64,000 nucleotides of DNA from Datisca glomerata (Eukaryota > Streptophyta > Magnoliopsida > Cucurbitales > Datiscaceae): NCBI GenBank assembly GCA_003255025.1, contig QANY01013163.1:496001-560000 (forward strand). Direction: 5' to 3'. Below the pieces are notes generated by a model. That model was not told the origin of the DNA. It searched no databases and saw nothing but the letters and a program-made list of their open reading frames with translations. Position 1 is the first letter of the stretch; each line of letters opens with the position of its first letter. The position numbers and the translations under genes are program-made. Of this stretch, positions 1 through 9,261 are shown piece after piece.

Positions 1-1210
1 ACTAATACAAACATATATTAAACAAGTGTTGCAAAACGAAGACTTATTAAATTTAAATATGTACTTTAAGCTCATCTAAAATAAAATTGAACATTTAAAT
101 GTATTTAAACACATAAACTACAAAATTTAAGATAATAAAATTATTGAAGTTATAGTAAAGTTTAACTATAATTTGAGAGAACAATATAATACTTGTGATT
201 TATTGTTATTTTAAAAAACTAATTAATTTTGTATTTGAGTAATTATATATTGTGTCGGCAACTAAAGTGGTTCAAATTGTAAAATATAGTTGATTATATT
301 ATTTTACATTAAAATAGCTAATATAGATCTTATAAAATATGGAACAATTTTATTAGAAGATAAAACAATGGAGGTTAATAACTAGAAATATAATGCAATA
401 TTAATAACCTTTTTTTAATAATGTAACGAATCTCATATATGATGTTCAAGTTTTAGTTTTACACCAAACGCATAACAATATTAAATATTCAATCCAGCAT
501 TGAATGATCTAATACACTTCAATCCAAGTGAATTAATATTGTCAAATCTGATAATCAAATGTATTCCCAATGGAGAAGGGATGGCAATGAGGAACAAAAT
601 AATTTTCAAACTTTCAATCATTATTTTTTTCAAACAAATTCTGAAACTCAAATGATTTTTTTTTTTTTGCAAAATTTAGAATATAATGGAAAAATTGCAA
701 CAACATTTACTGTAGTTTCCCTTAATTACACCGACACATGCACACTCCCACTGATTTCATTTTGCCAACAAATGAGTGCAAACAATTATTTTTCAAAATA
801 CTCTCACAACTTATATACTTTTGCCAGATTTTCATATTCTCAAGCACATTCTCAAGCACATATTTATACAAATTATAGTAAGCAAATAAAATTGAGGACC
901 TGACAATTAGTAAGGACTACTAGGTATGCATATCTGCAAAAATTTAAATGTGAGGGTACTTTGGAAAATGATTGTATGAACTCAATTGTAGGTAAAATAA
1001 AACTAGAAGGGTGTTAGTGTAGTTAAAGAAAACTACAAAGGAGTGTATAATAGACCCTATTATAAATGGAGAAGGGAGGAATAGGTAGTGCAGTCTAAAT
1101 TATTAGGTCAACCTCACTCGTATAATTTACATATTAACATGCACTCTTGATAGATAGGTTAATTTTATTTTTCTACGACAATGTCTAATCATTTCATCTT
1201 GTTGAAGACA
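1..1210. other. AT-rich intergenic DNA, no gene seen
   Basis: No convincing coding region, RNA gene or transposon end is visible here. The one longer open frame (559-903, +) has low-complexity composition and no recognisable motif. A T-rich run lies near 658-668. Treated as intergenic or very old repeat DNA. Confidence 0.6.
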
Positions 1211-1212
1211 GT

Positions 1213-1830
1213 ATTGATGCTTAAATTTGGGTAGGACACGTGTCCAATTTCTGTGTAGTTGATCTCTAAGGATTGAACAAACAAAGAACTCAACGATAAG
1301 AATAACCGGCGGGGTTGATCCTTATTAAAGAGTCTCTGATGCTAAAAGTAGACGAACTGAACCAAAAAGAAAATGAGATATTTGTGGGGATTGCATGAAG
1401 CATGAGGTGTAAATAAAGTTGTTAACCGTTGCATGACAAGGATCATATGAGATGGAAGATATAAGCATGATATGGACTATATTGTCTTGCTGCATTTAAT
1501 ACAAAGCGACAAGCTTGATTAAACTACTATGTGGATGAGTAACAATTATCAATAATTACAATAGATTGGTCTAATTGCATATTTTCATGTGGAAGGAATC
1601 TAAAAAGTAATGATGGCTACTGAAAAATATGTGTTGACCTCCTGATGTGGATGATACTCACCTAGTTTTAAATTAGGTCAAACTCTTTGTAAGGAGATCC
1701 TCTGAATTGTGGACTTAGAATTCGAAAGGATTTTATTTTTCTAGAGTGGACGAGCTCGAGTAACAATGACACATGTTCTACGCTATGAATTTGAAAAATT
1801 CACCCATCCCTAGTCATCAAGCTGAAAAAT
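1213..1830 (+). repeat. Dispersed repeat family R, copy 1 (includes an unoccupied insertion site)
   Basis: The stretch from about 1213 matches 6186-6490, with shared blocks around the CACGTGTCC/CACACGTCC segment, then a GAACAAACAA block and TTGATCCTT. From about 1545 it also matches 9180-9261 joined to 11205-11430, with shared blocks CTAAAAAGTAA, ATGTGTTGACC and GCTCGAGTA. It therefore belongs to a family with at least three copies in the window. Its class is not clear; a solo LTR or LTR fragment is possible because no coding region is attached. At 1602-1610 it carries AAAAAGTAA with no insertion, which is the site occupied by the 9262-11195 element in the third copy. Confidence 0.7.
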
Positions 1831-3285
1831 GTATACTTGGCAAAATTTTGATTCTTTTGTAGATGGATGAATGTGAGATTGAGGAAGGGCATGTATAAAG
1901 TATGCGTCAAGCTTGTTGATTTTGAATTGGATTTTCTCGAGCTTTCGGTTGAGTAATCATTATATTTTACCAATGTAGGTTACGTGGCGACTTGTCATTG
2001 GTCCATGGCAAATTCACGCCTTGGGATGTGAAACTTATGCCAGAATTGAAGGGACGTGACAATATATCTACTAGATTCAATCTTGCGTGTCCATTTAGAG
2101 CCAACATGATGTGACAAATTAATCAAACATATTAATTATATCATATCAGGAGTACTGGATCCGATGGATGACTCTAATTGATTAGATTGGAAGGCACAAA
2201 ACCCTTTTCCTCGTCCTACTCCTCCTTATCCTCCTACTTCTTCTATATTCTTCTTTCGTGAAAACCCTAATCTCTATAAAAATGTTTCTCACAATGTTAT
2301 TTTGGTGCTCTACTCATTATGTGTTTGTAAGAGTTATTTTAATGGTTATATTCAATAAGAACAACTATAGACACTTGGGTCAGCTTCTTTCTGATTTTGA
2401 ATTTTTTGTTTGGTTGAATGTGTTGTGTTACGTTCTTAAGAATATTTTAAAAACTTTCTTTGTCGAGTAAGTCTGCATTGAATAGTTTGAGAAGTTACAG
2501 TAGTAAGGATAATGCCATTTGTGACCAAGAACATGAGACCACTAGTTCCATTATCCACTTTTAGAGAAATTTTTTGAAGAAGGTTCAATTTAACACTATT
2601 TGCTCATATAGATAAAGCAGGAAAGGAATGCTTTGTCTGTTGAATGTGTTATCTTTTCTATTCCTAGACATAGGATAGAGGCTCACTCTTGGTATCTAAT
2701 ATCCTATGTATCTTTGGTGTGTTGGTTTCAGAGGAGCCTGTAAACAAGACCTTCCCCACCTCCTGAAATTGTCTTTGACGGAAGGAAGCGGGATTCATTC
2801 AATGGAATGCTTTGTTAGTTCAACTCAAGGGTCCAGTTTTTTGGTTCAGTGTTGAGGGAGGTCCTTTTTGTTGACTTCTCAAGAGACATGTTATAATGTG
2901 AATCTTCTTTCCTTAATGCCAAAAGCTTGGCAATAGGACATAGGATCTTCTAGTAGCGCGAAGGTGGTAACGTAAGAGGATATGGAGTACTCGAGGGATA
3001 GGCCCTAAAGTGAAGCAGGAGAATGACGAAGATCTCAGAAGAACATGAAAGAGAGAGCCAATAAGTGTAGAGGAGAGGACTAGCCTAGGCTCTTCAAGAC
3101 CTATCTTAGAGCCTTTTTAGCGAAAGTTAAAATACCTCACATTAAGTCTAGGTTCCAATCAGTATAAGTGACGAAGCTATGTCACCGTGGCAGATGGTTA
3201 CACTAATATCCTCGAGCATGAAATGCTCGAGATCACGGTTATTTTTTGAAAAAAAATGGATAGCCTAGTATTTGGATTGGCTTTT

Positions 3286-3286
<1 letters not shown>
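1831..3286. other. Non-coding stretch, no gene recognised
   Basis: No ORF of convincing length or known motif is visible. A short open frame at 2258-2470 (+) is Leu/Phe/Val-rich and looks like chance. The segment may be old retroelement DNA, but I see no domain or terminal repeat to support that. Confidence 0.5.

Positions 3287-3287
<1 letters not shown>

Positions 3288-3328
<41 letters not shown>
3288..3328 (+). repeat. (CT)n microsatellite
   Basis: About twenty CT dinucleotides with one late TTT interruption. The opposite strand reads as a run of Arg-Glu codons inside a spurious ORF (3198-3434, -). Confidence 0.95.
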
Positions 3329-3332
<4 letters not shown>

Positions 3333-3438
3333 GTTAGAGAAAGCAGTACTACGTGTGAAACTAAGGCAAGTCAACTCCTCTCCTATTGTGCGACGCCAGT
3401 AGCCACTCGATCTTCTCTTATTGGTAGATCTCAAAATA

Positions 3439-3710
3439 TGTTGGACACTAATGAATAAATGATTGGTTCATTGATGAACCAATCATTAACTTCTTAAAGA
3501 TGCTCAAATATCCTTCCTAACCGTTTTGATTCTCTCGTGCATGGGATAAAACGATGTAATTGGCTCTCATTATTAATTCTTTATTATTCTTTCTATTCTT
3601 GTAACAACTTAATAAATCTAGCTTTTATTTAAAGATTAGTTTTTCAGTGATGTAATTATCGAGAATCAGAAAATAATATTCAGAAAATTCTTTTAATTAT
3701 CTTCTTCTAA
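3439..3710 (+). repeat. 5' LTR of the copia element
   Basis: The LTR starts TGTTGGAC and ends just before the primer-binding site. From 3501 to 3710 it aligns with 5901-6116. A perfect 14-bp inverted repeat with a 2-bp centre sits near its start (3458-3487). The 3' terminal CA expected of LTRs is not present (ends CTAA in both copies). Confidence 0.82.
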
Positions 3711-3742
3711 ATTGGTAACATAGCTTTACTCCCACTGCATCA

Positions 3743-3982
3743 ATGGTGTTTGCTCCCTCTACTGAAAACAGAGCAACAAAGGATAAGGAACCAACTAGTG
3801 AAAAAGCTCCAAACAATTCCTCTAATTCTGTTACAGATTCTGGGTCTTCTCCTTCTTCTTCTTCCCTCCCAAATTCACTCACTGCCAATCCCTTCCTAAC
3901 GCTTCCAAGCATGCTTCCCATGAACATGGTTACTATCTCGATTAGACTCGATAGGAACACCTATAGCTTCTGGAAGTCATAA
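3743..3982 (+). pseudogene. copia gag N-terminal fragment
   Basis: A 79-codon open frame that starts shortly after the primer-binding site. It has a Ser/Pro/Asn-rich start and ends in a segment resembling the Leu-x-x-x-Asn-Tyr-x-x-Trp motif at the start of plant copia gag (here Leu-Asp-Arg-Asn-Thr-Tyr-Ser-Phe-Trp-Lys). A stop follows directly, so the product is truncated. Confidence 0.65.
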
Positions 3983-4251
3983 ATTCTTTCAATAGCCCAA
4001 CCATATGACCTTGAGCCCTTTTTTTCGTGGGACAAAAACCAGTGTACCTCTTCTAGGAGTTCCACTAATTTACTTCATGTTGGTGAAGCTCCTTTCATTA
4101 TCAATCCTGAGTACGTAAGTTGGCGTTGAACAGGCCAACACCTAGTGAGTTAGCTCCTCTCCTCAATTACCGAGTCTATGTTCAGACATGTTGTTCACTA
4201 CCATACTTCATGTGAAGTCTATAGGACCTTAGAGTACATTTTCACCTCTCA

Positions 4252-4452
4252 ATGACTTTTCAGCTCATGCATCAGCTTCAGACTATTAAGAAAAGCTCCT
4301 TAAATATTAATGATTATGTCTTAAAAATGAGATCAATCTCATACAGTCTTTCATCCACTAGACATGTCATTATAGATGATGATTTGTTACTTTATATACT
4401 TGAAGGTCTTGGGTCTGAATATGACCCTGTTGTGCTTAACTTCACCTCTTGA
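4252..4452 (+). pseudogene. copia gag middle fragment (UBN2/retrotran_gag type)
   Basis: A 66-codon remnant with the typical gag pattern: a polar helix, then Asn-Asp-Tyr-Val-x-Lys-Met-Arg, and an ILEGLGSEYDPVV segment close to the conserved LxGLxxxYxxVV motif. It sits in the expected order between the gag start and the zinc knuckle. Stops lie on both sides. Confidence 0.75.
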
Positions 4453-4692
4453 GGAGACTTTTTATCTCTACAAGAAGCTCAATTCATGTTGTAGAGCCAC
4501 AAGATGAGGATTGAGCAGCTTCTCAGTTCAAATACTTTTGACAATCAACCCTCTACACACGTTGCCGATACATAAAACATAAGGAATAACTTTAATCCAT
4601 CTCAGCAAAAGACTTCTCCAAATTTTCATAAATGTAATTCTTCTAATTTTTAAGGTAGAGGAAGACAGAGAGGTAGAAATGGTAATTGACCT

Positions 4693-4941
4693 ATGTGTCA
4701 GATCTGTAGAAGGCCAGGACACTATGCCTCTACATGCTATAGTAGATTTGATGCTTCTTTTCACCCTGAAACCCAGCAAAACAACTCACCTGCCTCTTTT
4801 CAAGGGACTCTAGGATCAAATTATCCTCAAAAGGCACCAAGTGCCTATGTTGCATCCACTGGTTCTGCTGAAGAGAGTGTTTGGTATCAGGATAGTGCAG
4901 CCAATCATCATGTTACACTAGATTTTAGCAACTTGTCTTAA
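4693..4941 (+). pseudogene. copia zinc knuckle and aspartic protease start
   Basis: Opens with a CX2CX4HX4C knuckle (Cys-Gln-Ile-Cys, His-Tyr, Cys near 4696-4737). It continues to a WYQDSAANHHVT segment (about 4882-4917), corresponding to the copia protease motif WxxDSGATxH; the catalytic DSG has become DSA. The frame ends soon after. Confidence 0.8.
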
Positions 4942-5152
4942 AGAGCGATTACAAGGGTAAATCAAAGTTAATGGTAAGATTTTGAATATAACTCACATTG
5001 GTAAGAACTCCCTCACTACTTTGCATAATCATATTGTTTTAACCTTAGATGACATACTCTATGTTCCATCTTGTACTAAAAATCTACTCAGCATATCCAA
5101 AATTACTACTTCTAAGCCTGTAATTGTATAGTTTGATTCCAATTGTTTTTAT

Positions 5153-5536
5153 GTGAAGGACAAGAGTTTGAAGAGTGTGCTGCTTCAGGGTGTGCTTAAA
5201 GAAGAGCTTTCTCACTTTCATGTTCACAAGTCTAAGTTCAATCAACTTCATGTCACTCCTGCTATATCTGATTTCTATTTTTTAACTACTAATGTCAATA
5301 ATAAAGCCAATCTTTGGCATCAAATACTTGGACATTCTTCTATTCAAGTCATGAGTCATGTCCTCAAGTCTGTAAATGAGTCTAGTCTTAGTTTAAGTGC
5401 TTTGTCCTTGTGTGATTCTTGTTCCTTAGGCAAAGCTGATCAGTTTCACTTTCCTGTTTCTAATAAAATTGTTGTTAATCCTTTAGACATTGTTTATGCT
5501 GATGTTTGGGGGACTCTAAACCCTTCTTTCTATTGA
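5153..5536 (+). pseudogene. copia GAG-pre-integrase / integrase zinc-binding fragment
   Basis: The 127-codon frame contains LWHQILGHSS, matching the integrase zinc-domain LWHxRLGHxS, followed by a CDSCSLGKADQ segment supplying the Cys pair of the H-H-C-C domain. It ends with VYADVWG, the first Asp motif region of the integrase core. A stop follows at 5534-5536; downstream codons are scattered over frames up to the deletion point near 5900. Confidence 0.82.
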
Positions 5537-5900
5537 TGGATATTGATTGTATCTTAATATCATGGATGACTGTACTCGATTTAGCTGGACTTTTCCCTTA
5601 AAAAACAAAATGGCATAATCATAAGAAAGCATATAGATATAATAGAAAAAGGTCTTTCTTTACTAGCTCATGCTTATTTACCTTTAAAATTTTGGTGGCA
5701 TGCTTTCAACACTGCAACTCACTTAATTAATCTTCTCCACCTGTTTTGAACAACAAAGGCTCTTTTGAGAAGCTGTTTAATACTCTCCCCACTTACTCCT
5801 CCCTAAGGGTGTTTGGTTTTGCTTGTTTTATAGTTTTTAAGATCATATAACAATCATAAGTTTGAGTACCATAGCAAGAAGTGTGTTTTCTTAGGCTACA

Positions 5901-6116
5901 TGCTCAAATATCCTTCCTAACCATTTTGATGCTCTCGTGCATGGTGTGCATGAGATAGAATGAGGTAATTGACTCTCATTATTAATTCTTTATTATTCTT
6001 TCTATTATTGTAATAACTTAGCAAATCTAGTTCTATTTAAAGATTAGTTTCAGTGATGTAATTACCGAGAATCAAAAAATAATATTCATAAAATTATTTC
6101 GATTATCTTCTTCTAA
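5901..6116 (+). repeat. 3' LTR of the copia element, 5' end missing
   Basis: Aligns with 3501-3710 of the left LTR, lacking its first 62 bp. It also carries a short extra block near 5946-5953 (GTGTGCAT). The left boundary is the internal deletion junction, at a shared ATGCTCAAATATCC. Confidence 0.85.
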
Positions 6117-6185
6117 GTCTATCTTTCCTCCTCCTCCACCCCCTCTCTCCTCCTCTCTCTGTCTCTCCTGTAGATGGTATCGCGA

Positions 6186-6490
6186 TTAAATTTAGATAGA
6201 ACACACGTCCAATTTTTGTTGAGCTGATATGCAATGATAGAACAAACAAGAAACTCAAAAACAAGAATAACTGGTAGGGTTGATCCTTGTTAAATAATCT
6301 CTTATGCTAAAGTTAGCCATATGCAAAATGAGAGACATTAACTATTTAAAGCTGAATTGGACTTTTCTCCAAAAAGTAAATAAATGGGATATTTATAGGC
6401 ACGCATGAAGCATGTGGTGAAAATAATTTGGTTGAGTTTAGTATGACAATGATCATAAGGTGGGAGACCTACGCATGACCTACCATCACC
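6186..6490 (+). repeat. Dispersed repeat family R, copy 2 (partial)
   Basis: Similar to 1213-1470: shared blocks include the AATTT.TGTG/TTGAGCTGAT region, GAACAAACAA, TTGATCCTT, and the ATGAAGCATG block at 6403. It lies directly downstream of a CT-rich bridge (6120-6180) that follows the copia 3' LTR. Confidence 0.65.
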
Positions 6491-6679
6491 CACACACTAA
6501 AACCCCATAGCTTTAATAATTTCAACACCCTGCCAAGTACATAATTTCAACACCCACACACCAAAACCCCAAGAGCTATTTCTTCTTAATTCAGATGAAA
6601 GTAAATCAAAATTTTGGGAATGAAGACTTTTAACCAACTTTGCACCCCAAAACTATGAGGATATTCATACATGTGCTAG

Positions 6680-8400
6680 CTTGCTAGACTAATAAAACAA
6701 TATCAAATTGCTCTAAATCCTTAAAACTAAGATCACCATCAATCTTTCTACAACTCATTTTTTTTTTCATTGAACACCATTTAATAACACTACCATCACC
6801 CTTAGTCCATGAAAATTTTGATATAGCATATTGAAGTTTATTACAAATATTTTTAGGAATTTTTAAAACACTCGTAATATAATTTGGTAATGCTATAAAG
6901 AAATAACACTTCCTTCCCACTAGGAGATAATAAAATCCCTTTCTGAGATTCAGTTTCTTTCTCCGTCATTTCAACAAATAAAGAATACATAACAAATTTA
7001 GAAAACCCCCAATCTACTAGTAAACCAAGATAACTATATTGTTTACAACAAATTGAGATTCCTAAAAAATTAGCCAAAACTTTTGTTATCAATACCAACA
7101 TTTTTACTAAAAGAAGTACTATTCTTATTCAGGTTCATCTTTTGTCTTGAAGTATTATAATATTTATCAATACAGGTCTTCAAAACATAACAAGATTCGA
7201 AATTACTCTCTGTACAGAAAAGACAATCATCTAAAAATAGATGAGAACATTTAGATAATGAATCAACTACCATAACAAAGAGATAAGGAGATAAGGGGTT
7301 ACTTTGTCTTAGAACCCTTGTTGGTTTAATAGAAATACCATGGGAAACATTAATACAAATTCTATAATTAACAGAAGTAACACAAACCATAAATCTTTGA
7401 ATACTAGTTCTACTAAAACCCATTTTGTAAAGCAAACTCTAAAAAAAAAATTCCAACTAACCCTATCACGTGTTTTATCATATCATTCTGGATAGCAAGT
7501 ACCCGTTTTTACCATTTCTTTTCTTTTTCAAAATGATAAAAGGCTTCCTAATCAGTAATAATATATTCTTGAATATGTTTACCACAGACAAATGCACTTT
7601 GAGACTCATAAATACAAGAACTGGACAAAAGTTTAAGTCTATTAATTAGAATCTTTGAAAAAATCTTATAAGTAAAGTTACAAAGAGCAATAGGTCTATA
7701 ATAAACTAGAATTTCAGGATAAGATACCTTAAGAACCAATTCAATATTTATTTCATTTGCAGAATATGGGAGAGAACCGTTTCCAATAAATCTAAAGTTG
7801 CTCTCCATAAATCAATACCTAACATATCCCAATGCTTTTGATTAAGACCTAATCATCATCAGAAGTAGGCTCGGCGTTAAAAGTGTAAACAAAACTCCCT
7901 GATAAGCTTTATAACAATACTACTATCCTCAACCCAAGAACTGTTAGATCCTTGAATTTGATTACAGTATTCATAACCCTTCTTCTAAAAATAGATTTAT
8001 GAAAAAAAACTTGTATTTTTATCACCCACTTTAAGCCACTACAACTTAGATCTTTGAATCTAATAAACTTCCTCTGACTTTCAAAAACTATTCCTTCACT
8101 TCATCTCTTAACACCTCAATTCTTTTTGTAATATCATCAACTTTATGGAAAAACTATTTTTTCAATTCATCTCTTAACAACTCAAATTCTTTTTTTAATA
8201 TCATTAACTTTACTCTTAGAATTACTACTCAATCTTTTACTCTGATTTTTCAACTTAGATTTACAACTTCCAAGTTTACCAATGAGGTTAGCCAACCCTT
8301 CTCAAAACTGAAACTACACCAACCCTGATTACACACATTCACATACTCATCCTCCTCCATCCATAACTTAAACAATCTTTTTCTTTTACTCTGATTTTAA
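6680..8400 (-). mobile_element. LINE (L1-type) remnant, reverse transcriptase region
   Basis: Reading the minus strand from high to low coordinates gives non-LTR reverse transcriptase blocks in order. These are a YRPIALCNFTYKIFSKILINR segment (about 7620-7710), QSAFVCGKHIQ (about 7560-7600), a glycine-poor version of RQGDPLSPYLF (RQSNPLSPYLF, about 7280-7320), and LFLDDCLF in place of the catalytic FADD box (about 7205-7240). Stops and frameshifts separate the blocks. Sequence downstream (6684-7101) looks like the thumb/zf-RVT side; sequence upstream to about 8400 has no clear endonuclease motif. Ends, poly(A) tail and target duplication are not identifiable. Confidence 0.8.
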
Positions 8401-8582
8401 ACAACTTATGTCACATTTACTAAATTTTGGATTAAGGATTTAGATTTTAGATTTGGAATTTGAATTTGTAATATTGTGTTTACTATGAATTTGAATATTT
8501 GGATTAGATTATTTGGATTATGTTATATTAGGTAAGCTTACTATAATACCCTTCAATTAAAAATATTATTATTTTTTACAAT

Positions 8583-8765
8583 ATTTAGGGGTCAGGGTTG
8601 GGGTCGGGGCCAGATCTGGGTTGGGGATCGGGGTCAGGATCCGGGTCAAGGTGAGGGTCCAGATTCAGGTTGGGGTTCGGGTCTGAGTTTTGGGTCGGAT
8701 CAGGATTGGGGTCGGGATAAGGATCAAGATCGGGGTCCGATGTCCAGGGTCGTGTGGGGTTGGGT
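8583..8765 (+). repeat. G-rich hexamer-like minisatellite (GGGTCN-type)
   Basis: About 180 bp of imperfect repeats of GGGTC/GGGTT/GGATC units on the plus strand, reading as Asp-Pro-Asn-Pro repeats on the minus strand. It is sharply GC-rich between AT-rich flanks. Many runs of three or four G separated by two to five bases could form G-quadruplexes. The open frame across it (8585-8836, -) is a by-product of the repeat. Confidence 0.85.
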
Positions 8766-9179
8766 TGGGTCGAAAGAAATGAGTAATTTTGTCCACGAAT
8801 ATTTTTGTCATCTCTATTTAAAGGGTAAAATGACATTATAATTTGATAACTTTAAAATGGATATAATTTAACAATAAAATCTCAATACTTCCTAGTTCTA
8901 TTACAGTCAAAACACCAGCACCATATTTCTTAACTTCCTAGCGTTGTGTATTGTTTGATTTTGAGATTGTTGAGCTTCTTTCAATTTAATGTCTAAACAT
9001 CAATCATTGTCTTGGGATTGTTGAGCTTCTTTCAATTTAATGTCTCAACCTCAATCGTTGTCTCTATTATTCTCATAAGAGTATTTTAGGAATAATGTTA
9101 TTATGATAGGATATAAGGGTCCATAAAATATTTTCTAAATCTTCACAATTTAAAAACTAGTATGAAGTAGGATGTGATA

Positions 9180-9261
9180 AGTCAGATACGTAATATAAAT
9201 TAACCATCTATATTAGATTAATCCAATACATACGGACATGTGGAAAAAAACTAAAAAGTAA
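9180..9261 (+). repeat. Repeat family R, copy 3, left part (interrupted)
   Basis: Matches the region around 1545-1610, including CATGTGGAA and CTAAAAAGTAA. Its continuation is at 11205-11430, the other side of the inserted Mutator-like element. Confidence 0.7.

Larger units (their letters stand above)
3439..6116 (+). mobile_element. Degenerate Ty1/copia LTR retrotransposon with a large pol deletion
   Basis: A left LTR (3439-3710) and a truncated right LTR (5901-6116) flank broken gag-pol fragments. A primer-binding site related to the initiator-tRNA-Met site, TGGTAACATAGC, follows the left LTR at 3713. Fragments in order are a gag N-terminus (3743-3982), gag helical region (4252-4452), zinc knuckle and protease (4693-4941), the GAG-pre-integrase zinc region (5153-5536), and a few integrase codons up to about 5895. 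The rest of integrase, RT and RNase H are missing: sequence resembling the conserved FLGY segment runs straight into LTR sequence. Many stops and frameshifts show it is long dead. The order gag-PR-IN places it in copia rather than gypsy. Confidence 0.88.

Noticed and set aside
559..903. 114-codon open frame
   Set aside because: Low-complexity Asn/Phe/Tyr-rich sequence in AT-rich DNA, no domain, no promoter signals.
3198..3434. Minus-strand frame with Arg-Glu repeat
   Set aside because: Translation of the (CT)n microsatellite.
8585..8836. Asp-Pro-Asn-Pro repeat protein
   Set aside because: By-product of the G-rich minisatellite.
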